From positions 70,987 to 134,986 of the forward strand of contig DBMI01000018.1 of NCBI GenBank assembly GCA_002298165.1: a stretch of DNA of 64,000 nt. Direction: 5' to 3'. Made by a program: the position numbers and the translations under genes. The DNA comes from Desulfarculales bacterium UBA702. GTDB lineage: Bacteria; Desulfobacterota; Syntrophobacteria; Syntrophobacterales; Syntrophobacteraceae. The notes beneath the pieces are model-generated. The model was given only the letters and a program-made list of their open reading frames with translations, was not told the DNA's origin and ran no database searches. This document shows, in pieces, positions 49,400-58,740 of the stretch (its first letter is position 1; each line of letters starts with the position of its first letter).

Positions 49400-52336
49400 T
49401 TAGCGCTCACCTGCCGCCGCCCGGATCAAATCTTCAACTTTCCATGGGGTCTGGATCCTCAGCACGCGCATCTTTTTGTCCGTATAGACGAGGTATCCCT
49501 TCTCGACGGCATGGCGGAAAAGATCGCGGGTAAGCATTACGTCTTCCGTGCAGTAGTTGATTAGGCTTTCCCATTCACCCTTGCGAAACCACTTGACGGC
49601 CTGAATGCCGTCGCATCCCTTGGGGCGGCCGAGTGTTTTTTCTCCCAGGTGATCGAGGCTTACCCGAAATCCGAGGCCCTTGTGTATTTCACCGAGCATG
49701 TCGAAGGTGGGCAGACCCTCGAGCTTAAAAGGCGTGTAGGCGCCGAGGACGCGGTAGTCGAACCTCGAAATGTTGAATCCCACCACGAGGTCGAGCCGCT
49801 TGAGGTCTTCGATCAGTTCGCATGTCTGATCCTCCCTGTAGACTCGCGTTGTACCAGTGGGCATTTCGTGGAGGACGGCAACCGAGATTCCCATGAGGTG
49901 CGCATTCTGCCAGCCCCCGACCTCATCTGCCAATCGTTGGGTTTCAAGATCGAAAAAGCCGATGCGAAAGTCCTGGCCTGAATGGGCAGGGGCAGGCACT
50001 GCCGGCTGCTCTACGACCTCGGGCGCGATTAGGACCGGATCGCCAAGGCATTTTTTTCCGGAAAGGAATTCGAGAAGCATCCAGGCCGAATTCTTATCGA
50101 GCGGCTTGTTTCCGGAACCGCATTTTGGTGAATGGATACAGGCCGGGCAGCCGTCCGTGCAGGGACAGGATGCGATCAGCTCCAGGGTCTTTTCCATGAG
50201 GGGCAGAATGATCTCGTATCCGCGCGCCGCCAGACCTATTCCACCGGGGTAGCCATCATAGATGAATATTGCTCCCTTTTCGACCTGCGGGTGGAAAGGA
50301 TAGCAAATCCCTCCGATATCGTTTCTGTCGCATACCGCAAAGAGCGGAAACATGCTTATCAATGCATGCTCGATTGCATGTATCCCTCCCATGAATTCCC
50401 GTCCCGCCGAAATGACTTTTTCGGCCAGGATGGGTTCGACTTCGATCCAGAAGCCGACGGTTTCAAAGGTTTGCGGCGGAAGATCGAGAGGATTTCTCGA
50501 AAGGATTTCATGAGAGAACAGCCGCCGGACCTCATAGCCCCTGATAAATTCGGTTACCCGCAGCCGACCGAGGCGAATTATAAAATTCCCGGCGGGCTTC
50601 GAGGCAAATGTCTCGAGAATTTCGGTTTCCTTGTCGCTTACTGTACGGGTGAAATAGGGGACCTGGGCGGGAACGGCTCGGATTACCTTTTTTTCGAGGT
50701 CCAGACTTTCCACCTGGTAGGTTTGCCCCCGGTGAAGGTAAATCGCTCCCTGGTGGCATTCCTTGAGTGCTCTTACTCCTTCGCTCTTACCGAGTGGAGC
50801 GGTCTTGTCCTCGAAAACCTTCACTATTGTGTAAGAAGCGCCGACACTGCGGATATCCACATTTCGGTGGGGCTGAAGGGCCGAGCAAATCCACCGGTCG
50901 CCGTCAAGGGTCTGAAGCAGTTGGCCGGAAGCGGTTAACTCCCCTAGCACCTTTTCGGTCATTTTGCCGCAAAATTCCGGCTCGCCGGCCTCGATGGGCA
51001 GCTCCGCCGCCGCGCAGGGAAGATGGGCCTCAAGGATATATCGGTTGTATGGATCGATTACCGCCCGCTCGTAGCGGCTCTCAAGGAATTGCGAGGGGTG
51101 GTTCACTATATACTGGTCGAGGGCATCCTGATCGGGAACAAGTATTATCGCCGACTCGCGCCCGCTTCTTCCCACTCTGCCCCCACGCTGCCATGTGGTC
51201 ATGACGGTTCCGGGATATCCCACCAGGATACAAAGATCGAGCCCCCCGATGTCTATTCCCATCTCGAGAGCGCTTGTCGAAATGACGGCCGAAAGTTCCC
51301 CGCTCGAGAGCTTTTGCTCGATTATCCGCCTCTCTTCGGGCAAGAACCCGGCCCTATACGAGCTGACCTTTCGCTCCAGCCGCCGTTCGGCCTGAAGCAC
51401 GCTCATGTGGACAAGTTCAGTGAGCTTTCGCGATTGCGTAAATGCAATTGTCTTAAGACCCGCCTTTGCCGCCTGCACTATCAGCCGGGCCGCGATGCTC
51501 GCGGAGTGGGTCGGAAGGGATGCATCAATGGGCCTTAGAAAGATAAAATGCCTTTTTGCCTGGGGTGCGCCGTTGCCGCCGACAACCTTGATCCGCTCTC
51601 CCGGTATGCCGGTAAGCCCCGCTGCAAGCTCGTCCGGGTTTCCTATGGTAGCGGAAAGCAGAATGAATTGGGGGTTGCTCCCGTAATGGCGACAGATCCT
51701 TCTGAGTCTCCTGAAAACCTGGGCGACGTGGCTTCCGAAAATGCCCCGATATGAGTGCATCTCGTCGATTATGACAAAGCGCAGCTTCCTCCAGAAATCC
51801 TCCCATTTTGAGTGGAAGGCCAGCAGGGCATAGTGCAGCATGTCGGGATTGGTGAGGAGCACGTGGGGATTTTCGCGGCGTATCTTGGACCTCTGGTACG
51901 GGGTGGTGTCGCCGTCGTAGACGCAGGCCTGAAACGGGGCGCAAGCCGCCGCGGGCGCAAGGTGATCGAAAAAGGTCCCGAGTGCATCGAGCTGGTCGCG
52001 AGTAAGGGCCTTTATTGGGAAAAGATAGAGTGCTCGCTGGTCAGGGTTGCACAAAAGCGATTCGGCCACCGCCAGGTTATAGATGAGCGATTTGCCGCTC
52101 GAAGTGGGTGTCGAGACGACCGTGTGCATGCCGGACCTGATGCATTCAATCGCCTCGGCCTGGTGGCTGAAAAGTCTGGTGATACCAAGCCCTGGAAGGG
52201 ACTGGCGCAAAGGCTCGCAAAGAGGATGTTCCAGATCTCTGTAGACAGGCGGTGAGGAAGGCAACTGGGCGTGGTGGGCCAGTTCGAAATCCCTCAGCCG
52301 GAAATTGAGGAGCCTGTTGAGGTAGTCCTGTATCAC
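49400..52336 (-). CDS. MrfA-MrfB-like fusion: DUF1998 helicase plus exonuclease
   Basis: A 978-residue protein. The N-terminal part is a superfamily 2 helicase: Walker A STPTSSGKSLIY, DEAH-type box VIIDEMHS, the C-terminal helicase lobe with QRGGRVGRSGRES, and a DUF1998 region with a four-Cys zinc site (CPCTDGCPACIHSPKCG, about 723-743), as in YprA/MrfA. Residues about 785-978 form a DEDD exonuclease (FFDLETQR, GFNISRFDYRVL, YCTEDVMLTRDLF) like YprB/MrfB. In Bacillus subtilis these are two proteins acting together against mitomycin lesions. Start is GTG with a weak ribosome-binding site. A DNA-repair role is inferred. Confidence 0.85.
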   Translation of the reverse strand: MIQDYLNRLLNFRLRDFELAHHAQLPSSPPVYRDLEHPLCEPLRQSLPGLGITRLFSHQAEAIECIRSGMHTVVSTPTSSGKSLIYNLAVAESLLCNPDQRALYLFPIKALTRDQLDALGTFFDHLAPAAACAPFQACVYDGDTTPYQRSKIRRENPHVLLTNPDMLHYALLAFHSKWEDFWRKLRFVIIDEMHSYRGIFGSHVAQVFRRLRRICRHYGSNPQFILLSATIGNPDELAAGLTGIPGERIKVVGGNGAPQAKRHFIFLRPIDASLPTHSASIAARLIVQAAKAGLKTIAFTQSRKLTELVHMSVLQAERRLERKVSSYRAGFLPEERRIIEQKLSSGELSAVISTSALEMGIDIGGLDLCILVGYPGTVMTTWQRGGRVGRSGRESAIILVPDQDALDQYIVNHPSQFLESRYERAVIDPYNRYILEAHLPCAAAELPIEAGEPEFCGKMTEKVLGELTASGQLLQTLDGDRWICSALQPHRNVDIRSVGASYTIVKVFEDKTAPLGKSEGVRALKECHQGAIYLHRGQTYQVESLDLEKKVIRAVPAQVPYFTRTVSDKETEILETFASKPAGNFIIRLGRLRVTEFIRGYEVRRLFSHEILSRNPLDLPPQTFETVGFWIEVEPILAEKVISAGREFMGGIHAIEHALISMFPLFAVCDRNDIGGICYPFHPQVEKGAIFIYDGYPGGIGLAARGYEIILPLMEKTLELIASCPCTDGCPACIHSPKCGSGNKPLDKNSAWMLLEFLSGKKCLGDPVLIAPEVVEQPAVPAPAHSGQDFRIGFFDLETQRLADEVGGWQNAHLMGISVAVLHEMPTGTTRVYREDQTCELIEDLKRLDLVVGFNISRFDYRVLGAYTPFKLEGLPTFDMLGEIHKGLGFRVSLDHLGEKTLGRPKGCDGIQAVKWFRKGEWESLINYCTEDVMLTRDLFRHAVEKGYLVYTDKKMRVLRIQTPWKVEDLIRAAAGER

Positions 52337-52905
52337 GCGCAGCCCCGGTTAGGGTCAAAAAGGAGGAATTGCAGGGCAATTGGTGAGAGCCCCTGAGACC
52401 GGTAAAATTCAGATCTATCCGGCGCGAACACTCTAACCCATAACACTGGTGACGGGCAAGCCGCGAAACCGGTTGGATAATGCGGCCGGTTTGTCCATGG
52501 GGTGGTTCAACCAATTGGTGATTTAGATGCCCACGCCGATTAGGCCACGCATTATACCAATTCGCGTTCAAGCAATGCCGCTTAGGGCCTCGTGCCCGTC
52601 AAATTTCTCCAACGCCCACAAGGGGCTATGCTACATTTCTAGCGGTTCCTGGTACGATCTTGGACGCGAATTAGTATTAACCGTAGTCCAGCCAAATTTG
52701 GGCATTGTATCGAAGGATGGGCCAATCCGCTAAAAACACACTCACAAGCAAGCGAACCGCGAATAGTAGATCGGCAATGGCGTGCGCGGGAGCGAGATTG
52801 CTTTGCGGGATTTGTGTTCTATAGTATAAAACTTGACCGCTGCGACAAAAAAGAACCACCTGATTCGCCAATCAACTATAAAAGCTGAGGCAAAGGAGGA
52901 GAGAA
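52337..52905. other. Intergenic region with a MITE-like inverted pair
   Basis: No gene is supported. It holds an inverted-repeat-bounded segment at 52553-52678 and a TATAAAACTTGACCGCTGC block at 52826-52844, just upstream of the MBL gene. Confidence 0.4.
52553..52678. mobile_element. MITE-like element with 20-base inverted ends
   Basis: The left end (TATACCAATTCGCGTTCAAG) and the reverse complement of the right end (AATACTAATTCGCGTCCAAG) match at 17 of 20 positions. The 86-base interior encodes nothing. Single copies of the end motif occur at 33001, 47113 and 55454. A target duplication is not clear. Confidence 0.45.
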
Positions 52906-53535
52906 ATGGACCTTAAGGAAGCGGTGAAAAAGATTCACTGGCTCGGCCATGACTGCATACGACTGGACGGGAGCACGGTTGTGATTTTCGATCCTTTCAA
53001 GCTAACACAATCCAAGCCGGCAGACCTTATCCTCATAAGCCACGATCATTTCGACCACCTTTCCCCGGAAGATCTGGAAAAGGTGCGGAAAAGCGATTCG
53101 GTTATCGTAACCGACAAATCATCGGCCGGAAAAATCAGTGGTGATGTGAAGGTTGTTGCACCAGGGGACAGGTTGACCGTTAAGGGAGTGGCAATCGAAG
53201 TCCACCCGGCCTACAACACCAATAAGGAGTTCCACCCGAAAAGCGCCGGGATGCTCTCGTTCGTGGTAAATCTGGATGGAGTGCGGTTTTACCATGCCGG
53301 CGATACCGATTTCATCCCTGAAATGGCGGACCTCAACGTCGATATTGCTTTCCTGCCGGTTTCCGGAACCTATGTAATGACGGCAGAAGAGGCGGTCCAG
53401 GCCGCGAAGGCAATCAAGCCCAAAATTGCCATTCCCATGCACTACGGTGCAATAGTGGGTTCCGAAGAAGACGCAAAGAAGTTCAAAAAGGAACTGGAAG
53501 GACAATTCGAGGTAGTTATACTTCAGAAGGAATAG
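52906..53535 (+). CDS. MBL-fold metal-dependent hydrolase (UPF0173-like)
   Basis: A 209-residue metallo-beta-lactamase-fold protein of the UlaG/UPF0173 type. The metal motif is SHDHFDHL, followed by FYHAGDTDFIPEM, DIAFLPVSG and IPMHYGAI. Opening WLGHDCIRL is typical. AGGAGG lies eight bases before the ATG. Substrate unknown. It is unrelated in detail to the glyoxalase-like MBL protein at 39053. Confidence 0.85.
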   Translation: MDLKEAVKKIHWLGHDCIRLDGSTVVIFDPFKLTQSKPADLILISHDHFDHLSPEDLEKVRKSDSVIVTDKSSAGKISGDVKVVAPGDRLTVKGVAIEVHPAYNTNKEFHPKSAGMLSFVVNLDGVRFYHAGDTDFIPEMADLNVDIAFLPVSGTYVMTAEEAVQAAKAIKPKIAIPMHYGAIVGSEEDAKKFKKELEGQFEVVILQKE

Positions 53536-53815
53536 CACCAACAGCAAAACGCCATGAGCCACGACCGGATTAGAGCGCAAAAAAGCGCGGTGAAAGCAGT
53601 TTTGCAGGTTGGTGAGCGAAAGTTATAATGCCGGAGATTCGATTTGGTAGCGCCCAAGGAACCAGGCGCTTGAGTCGGGTCGATCCTGTGATCGAGTGAA
53701 GTTGGCGTATGCGGGTTTGGCTCAGTGTGTGCCGTTGTGCGGCGAAATCCGGTTGAGCGGATCCAACCCAACCCGCAAAACACCTGCAAACCATGAAGGA
53801 AAAAGTTTTAAGAAC

Positions 53816-55012
53816 ATGGCAGCACTAGAACTAAAAAAATGCCCCAAGGTTTATATCAGGGAAACGCACCGCTCGAAAGAACCGGCATCGACGCTGCCAA
53901 TGGTCGAAAAAGTACGCAGCGTTGCCGGAATGGACGAGATTATCGAAATCTCCGACCGTGACCGCACCGGAATTCCCGCCTATATGTGTGATCGCATTCG
54001 GCCGGACGGCTCGAGGACTACCCACACCGGCAAGGGACTTACCCAGACCCAGGCTCGGGTTTCACTGATGATGGAAGCAGTGGAGAGGTACTCTTCCGAG
54101 TACCGCGACGAGTATTTTGGAAGCCTGGTCAAGGGAAGCTACAATTCGCTTCGTGCCGGCACAAACGTGCTCGACCCCCGTCAACTGCTGCTCAGTCCTT
54201 ATTCCGAGTATCATCCGGATGTCGAGTTTTTTTGGGCGCGCTGTTTCGAGCTGATTAGCGGGACTGAAATTCTTGTCCCCGCCTGCGAAGTATATCATCC
54301 ATTCGCCCTGGACGGCCTGAAAGTGGTTAATACGCACACCAACGGTCTCGCCTCCGGCAACACAATCGAGGAGGCGATCTTCCATGGGCTTTGCGAACTG
54401 ATAGAGCGTGACTCGTGGAGCATTGCGCAGTTCAACAACGAACCGGGTCAGGCGGTGGTGGTCGAGAACATCCCCGAAAACGAATTCCTCACCCGCATTA
54501 TAGAAATTTTCGACGCTGCCGGAATTCGCGTCACTGCAAAAAACATAACCTCCGATATCGGGGTGCCTGTCATGGCGGCGTTTTCTTCCGATATGCTCCA
54601 ACCCGAGATGATGGTAATGGATGGATTCGGGGCACATCTGGATCCACGGGTCGCCATGGCCCGCGCACTTCTCGAACTGGCGGTGACCCGGTCGGTGTTT
54701 CTGAAAAAATACGGCTGCGACGGTCTCCGTCATTCGCTTTATGCGGCCTCCGCGGAAGAGGACAACCGGTTTTACTGCGATTCGGAAATTGGTCTGGGGG
54801 AAATGGCCTTCCAATTTTCCGGCGATATTCGGGAGGATATCGAAATAGTAGTTGGGAAACTTCGGGAGCGCGGTTTCGAAAAAGTAATCGCAATCGATCT
54901 ATCACGCGAGGACACGGGGATTCCGGTCGTGAGAGTTATCGTGCCCGGCCTGGAAAACTTCTGCTTTGATAAAGGCAGAAGAGGCCCGAGGCTTTACGGA
55001 AATACCCAGTAG
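53816..55012 (+). CDS. YcaO-like ATP-dependent cyclodehydratase/thioamidase
   Basis: A 398-residue YcaO-domain protein, which uses ATP to activate a peptide amide carbonyl for heterocycle, amidine or thioamide formation. ATP/Mg-binding blocks are visible: GKGLTQTQARVSLMMEAVER, GLASGNTIEEAIFHGLCELI followed by ERDS, and IDLSREDTGIPVVRVIVPGL. Its length and plain architecture (no C-terminal TPR domain as in E. coli YcaO) recall the methanogen proteins that make thioglycine. The ATG at 53816 has a weak ribosome-binding site; the frame is open 40 codons further but that part looks non-coding. No TfuA, dehydrogenase or precursor peptide is seen; a 116-residue gene follows. Confidence 0.85.
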   Translation: MAALELKKCPKVYIRETHRSKEPASTLPMVEKVRSVAGMDEIIEISDRDRTGIPAYMCDRIRPDGSRTTHTGKGLTQTQARVSLMMEAVERYSSEYRDEYFGSLVKGSYNSLRAGTNVLDPRQLLLSPYSEYHPDVEFFWARCFELISGTEILVPACEVYHPFALDGLKVVNTHTNGLASGNTIEEAIFHGLCELIERDSWSIAQFNNEPGQAVVVENIPENEFLTRIIEIFDAAGIRVTAKNITSDIGVPVMAAFSSDMLQPEMMVMDGFGAHLDPRVAMARALLELAVTRSVFLKKYGCDGLRHSLYAASAEEDNRFYCDSEIGLGEMAFQFSGDIREDIEIVVGKLRERGFEKVIAIDLSREDTGIPVVRVIVPGLENFCFDKGRRGPRLYGNTQ

Positions 55013-55056
55013 GAAACTCGCAACCATGGGCGTGAAAGAAAGGTACAAAATAGAAT

Positions 55057-55407
55057 ATGCTCTCTGAAGACCAGATCCGCGATAGGGCCAAATACTGCTA
55101 TCTGGTTTTTCTTCAGCTAAGCTGGCTCCACAGCAATGACGACATCCCGCCGGAGCAGTATATCCGGCAGCTCGGGGAATCATCGCTCCAGCTTGCATCC
55201 GATGACTTCATACGCATGACAATCGAGGAGGCGCTGATGGAAAATATGCCCGACGGCGGCCTACTCTCCCTTATGCCTCTCTTCGAGGGTTTTGCCCACG
55301 CATTTTGTGAGGTTCTCGAAACCACCATAGATGAAATAAAAAACGATATTTCCAACGAACTCCTGATAAAACTTGCCGAAGAAGTTGGAGTGAAGCCGGA
55401 CATCTAA
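55057..55407 (+). CDS. All-helical hypothetical protein next to YcaO
   Basis: A 116-residue acidic protein predicted to be mainly helical (LVFLQLSWLHSNDD, DDFIRMTIEEALMENMPDGG, FEGFAHAFCEVLETTIDEIK). I recognise no family. It starts 44 bases after the YcaO stop on the same strand, with AAAGGT upstream, so co-transcription is likely. No membrane or signal segment; two Cys. It could be a partner or substrate of YcaO, but this rests on position only. Confidence 0.6.
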   Translation: MLSEDQIRDRAKYCYLVFLQLSWLHSNDDIPPEQYIRQLGESSLQLASDDFIRMTIEEALMENMPDGGLLSLMPLFEGFAHAFCEVLETTIDEIKNDISNELLIKLAEEVGVKPDI

Positions 55408-55781
55408 GGAGTAGAACCACCTGCTCAGTCGCGATTTACGGCCTATGTGACCTATTCGCGTTCTGGATGACGCCAATTCCGCTGAAGTAGCCTGAATGAT
55501 TTTTGCGCCGGACTGGCCAGTTGATCCAGAAAGCGCCCGGAAGGCCTTACGGAAAGGCGTCCAGGTATTATTCAGAGCGCTGCTCTGTAGGGCCTGAACA
55601 TCAGATTATCATCGTTGGGACGAACTGGTAGGGGCAAATTAATCATTTGCCCGTTGGGACAAATATTGCAGGGACAAATATTGGTCTGTAGGGGCAAAAA
55701 ATCTTTTGCCCCTACCAATGGGTTTTCGCATCCTGCACGGAATATTAAACCTGATTACCCGATAGCGGCTAACTTGCGATC
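55408..55781. other. Intergenic region with REP elements and RAYT scrap
   Basis: Contains a short RAYT remnant (codons for IIIVGTN at about 55599-55625), a REP pair, a leader fragment (GGGTTTTCGCATCCTGC at 55723-55739), and a copy of the ATTCGCGTTC motif at 55454. No gene is supported. Confidence 0.5.
55628..55715. repeat. REP element pair
   Basis: A degenerate element at 55628 (GTAGGGGCAAATT, then ATTTGCCCG) and a full palindrome at 55688-55715 (GTAGGGGCAAAA, TTTTGCCCCTAC). Confidence 0.85.
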
Positions 55782-56819
55782 ATGAATAAAAAATACACAT
55801 TTACCGGAATTGCCCTTTTGGTTGTAGTCGGCCTGTGCACCGGTTGGTACCTCTTGTATGGCGGACGGGATAAGCCAAAATACGATGGGCCAATCGAAAG
55901 GGTAAGCATCGGAACAGTCAGCAATGAGACTTCGACATTGGTCCTGATCGCAGAGAGCAATGGATATTTCAGCGACAGCGGCCTGGATGTCGCTGTCCGG
56001 GAATTTCAATCAGGTAACTTCTCGGTGGACGCGCTCCTGGACAACAAGGTTGACTTGGCGTCCTGTTCCGAATTCGCCCTGGTAGAAAGGATATTCAAGC
56101 GAGGAAAGAACCTCAGGTACATGGGGTCCTATGCCACGGTCGAGAACACTGAGGTAGTAGCCCGAAAGGACATGATAAAGAGTCCGGGGGATCTCAAGGG
56201 GAAAAAAATAGGTGTCACGAATACGAGTATTGCATCCTTCTACCTGGGAGTTTTTCTGACCTTCAACGGTCTGACCCTCGATGATGTGGAACAGGTGGAT
56301 ATAAAACCATTCGATATGAAAGATGCAATGGCAGAGGGCAGGGTGGATGCGGTTATCACCTGGGAGCCGAACTCGTGGGCTGTAAAAGAGAAGATGGGCG
56401 ACAGTGTTGTGGTGTGGCCAGGTCAAAACCAGCCCTACTATTGGCTCCTGGTCAGCAGCGATAAAGTTTTACGCGAAAAGGAGGGTGCCATCGGACGTTT
56501 CGTGGCGGCACTGGCCCGCGCTGAAGATTTTGCGAGGCAAAAACGAGATCAGGCCAAGGAAATAGTTCGAGCCCGGTACAACTTTAATCCGGCCTACCTG
56601 AACGAGGTTTGGTGGACCAAAACTAGATATGAGCTTTCGCTCGATCAGGCCTTGTTGGTCGCCATGGAAGACGAGGCACGCTGGATGATCAAAAATGGTA
56701 TGTCACATGGCCACCGTGAAATTCCAGACTACCTGCAATATCTGCATTCGGATGCGATGGTAAAGGCAAGACCCGGCTCCGTCAGTCTGATAGCGACGGA
56801 AAAACGCAAAGATAATTAG
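55782..56819 (+). CDS. Periplasmic substrate-binding protein (SsuA/ThiY/NMT1-like)
   Basis: A 345-residue binding protein with an N-terminal signal or membrane anchor (residues 7-27). The type II periplasmic fold follows: LVLIAESNGYFSDSGLDVAV, DLASCSEFALVERI, DLKGKKIGVTNTSIASFYLG and GRVDAVITWEPNSW, as in sulfonate, taurine or pyrimidine-binding proteins. No ABC permease or ATPase gene is near. Instead a histidine kinase follows 18 bases later and a response regulator after that. It may present a ligand to the kinase rather than to a transporter. Confidence 0.83.
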   Translation: MNKKYTFTGIALLVVVGLCTGWYLLYGGRDKPKYDGPIERVSIGTVSNETSTLVLIAESNGYFSDSGLDVAVREFQSGNFSVDALLDNKVDLASCSEFALVERIFKRGKNLRYMGSYATVENTEVVARKDMIKSPGDLKGKKIGVTNTSIASFYLGVFLTFNGLTLDDVEQVDIKPFDMKDAMAEGRVDAVITWEPNSWAVKEKMGDSVVVWPGQNQPYYWLLVSSDKVLREKEGAIGRFVAALARAEDFARQKRDQAKEIVRARYNFNPAYLNEVWWTKTRYELSLDQALLVAMEDEARWMIKNGMSHGHREIPDYLQYLHSDAMVKARPGSVSLIATEKRKDN

Positions 56820-56837
56820 CTCTTTCGAGATATTCGA

Positions 56838-58289
56838 ATGAAGATCAAAACAGGATTGATGATCGTCGTAGCAGCATCCTTATCGATCATCTCCATTGCG
56901 ATGGGGACTTCGATTGTTGCGGGCAGGTATGTGCGTGAAATGGGCAGGGAAATGAGTTCCTTAAACCAGATGCTGGAGAAAACAAACGGGCTGCGTGCGT
57001 TGACTTATGAATTTTTGATGTTCAGGACGGATCGGGCTAAGAATCAGTGGTGGCTGACCCACAATGACATAGAAGATCAGTTGGAGGCGCATCAGTTTAA
57101 GGCTTCGGACAATGAAGAGTCTTTCAACGATTTGAAAAAACGCCACGCCAGAGTGCATGGCATTTTCGATCACCTGCTTCAGGCACATGAAAAGAGCGTC
57201 TCAAATCCGGAGTTGGACAATGTGTTAAAGGAGGTCGAAAACAGGCTGACTGGGCAATTGCAGTTCGAGACACAGAAAATGGTCTCCGATATATATCAGA
57301 TTTCATCCGCACTGAGCAGGAGATCGAGTACCACCTTGCGGCTGGCCGGCCTGATTAACATGGGCTCCTGGGTAATGGTTCTTCTGATTATTGTTATAAA
57401 CTCGATTTACATTTTCAATTCGGTAGTAAAACCGCTTTTCATGCTGCACAAGGCGGTGGGAGTCGCAGCCGGAGGGGATTTGAGCCACAGGGTCGAGCTT
57501 AAAATACAAAACGAAGTCGGAGATCTTTCCCGCGCCTTCGACCAAATGACGACAAACCTGAAAGAATATACCTTCCAGCTCGAAAGGAGTAACAGGGAAC
57601 TCGAGGACTTTGCCTTCGTGACCTCCCATGACCTCCAGGAACCTTTGCGCAAAATACAGACCTTTGCCGACCGGCTAAAGGGAATGGTAGATATTTCCGG
57701 AGAAAGAGCCGCCGATTACCTGGATAGAATGGAAAAATCAGCTGGAAGAATGCAGGCCCTGATCTTTGCTCTTTTCAGGTACTCGGGCATAAAAAGCAGT
57801 GTCGACCCCATACTACCCATTGACCTCAGAGGCCCGGTCGAGCACGCAGTAGCCGATTTGGAATCATTGCGGGAGCAAAGCAAAGGGACTATAATAATCG
57901 GTGAGCTTCCGTGCATCGAGGCTGATCGGGCTCAGATGTGCCACCTTTTCCAGAATCTCATCGATAACGCCCTGAGATATCGCGGTGATCGGGAGCCTGT
58001 TGTCCGGGTCTATTCCACTTGCATTTGTTCGGCGGGATTCTTTGAGGTTCGAGTTGAAGACAACGGAATCGGTTTCGAGCAATCATACGGGGATAAGATT
58101 TTTAAACCGTTCCAAAGATTGCATGGAAGAAATTCACCTTACGAGGGTACTGGAATAGGTCTTACCATTTGTCGAAGGATTGTCGAACGGCACGGCGGCG
58201 GCATCACAGTCAAAAGTGAGCCGGGCAAAGGATCGACATTCACAGTGAAACTACCTCAAAGTCAAAGACAGACAGAAAAGACCTTATAG
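56838..58289 (+). CDS. Transmembrane sensor histidine kinase
   Basis: A 483-residue kinase. Membrane helices at about 5-28 and 175-195 enclose a helical periplasmic domain. A HAMP region (about 196-250), then HisKA with the phospho-acceptor His in FVTSHDLQEPLRKI (phytochrome-like type), and an ATPase domain (YEGTGIGLTICRRIVERHGG) follow. No PAS. Its stop overlaps the start of the response regulator by one base (TAGTG). It probably works with the preceding binding protein as sensor. Confidence 0.87.
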   Translation: MKIKTGLMIVVAASLSIISIAMGTSIVAGRYVREMGREMSSLNQMLEKTNGLRALTYEFLMFRTDRAKNQWWLTHNDIEDQLEAHQFKASDNEESFNDLKKRHARVHGIFDHLLQAHEKSVSNPELDNVLKEVENRLTGQLQFETQKMVSDIYQISSALSRRSSTTLRLAGLINMGSWVMVLLIIVINSIYIFNSVVKPLFMLHKAVGVAAGGDLSHRVELKIQNEVGDLSRAFDQMTTNLKEYTFQLERSNRELEDFAFVTSHDLQEPLRKIQTFADRLKGMVDISGERAADYLDRMEKSAGRMQALIFALFRYSGIKSSVDPILPIDLRGPVEHAVADLESLREQSKGTIIIGELPCIEADRAQMCHLFQNLIDNALRYRGDREPVVRVYSTCICSAGFFEVRVEDNGIGFEQSYGDKIFKPFQRLHGRNSPYEGTGIGLTICRRIVERHGGGITVKSEPGKGSTFTVKLPQSQRQTEKTL

Positions 58290-58714
58290 TGTTAAATCGA
58301 ATAAATCCGTTAGTTTTGATGGCAGATGACGATGAAGATGATTGCATTTTTGCAAAAGATGCATTCGCGCAGGCAATCCCCAGGGTAAAGTTTCTCTGGG
58401 TCGAGGATGGCGGAAAGCTACTGGATTATCTCGCCGGTTCGTTGCAGAGCGGAGACGGAGGGCTTGGACATCTCCCGGATTTGATCCTGCTCGATCTTAA
58501 TATGCCTCGAAAAGATGGCCGGGAGGCCCTGAAAGAGATCAAGTCCTCCCCGCTGTTCCGTGACATTCCCGTCGTGGTGCTTACAACTTCGCAGGAAGAT
58601 AAGGATAAAATCTTAACCAGGGAAATGGGGGCAAGTTCTTTCATTACCAAGCCGGCAAAGTTCGAGCAGTGGGTCTGTATTATGGCCGGCATTGCCAATA
58701 CCTGGCTCTCGTAG
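58289..58714 (+). CDS. Single-domain response regulator (Rcp1-like)
   Basis: A 141-residue receiver domain without output domain. Acidic pocket MADDDEDD, phospho-acceptor Asp in LILLDLNMPRKDG, VVVLTTSQ, and Lys in FITKPAKF. This form (long insert LDYLAGSLQSGDGGLGHLPD) is typical of regulators paired with phytochrome-type kinases. Start is GTG overlapping the kinase stop. Output must be through a further protein. A strong terminator follows. Confidence 0.88.
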   Translation: MLNRINPLVLMADDDEDDCIFAKDAFAQAIPRVKFLWVEDGGKLLDYLAGSLQSGDGGLGHLPDLILLDLNMPRKDGREALKEIKSSPLFRDIPVVVLTTSQEDKDKILTREMGASSFITKPAKFEQWVCIMAGIANTWLS

Positions 58715-58740
58715 CTCTTGAAGAAAACCTGGTATTAATA

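Noticed and set aside
53570..53794. Short minus-strand frames before the YcaO gene
   Set aside because: Overlapping frames of poor composition without ribosome-binding sites; treated as intergenic.
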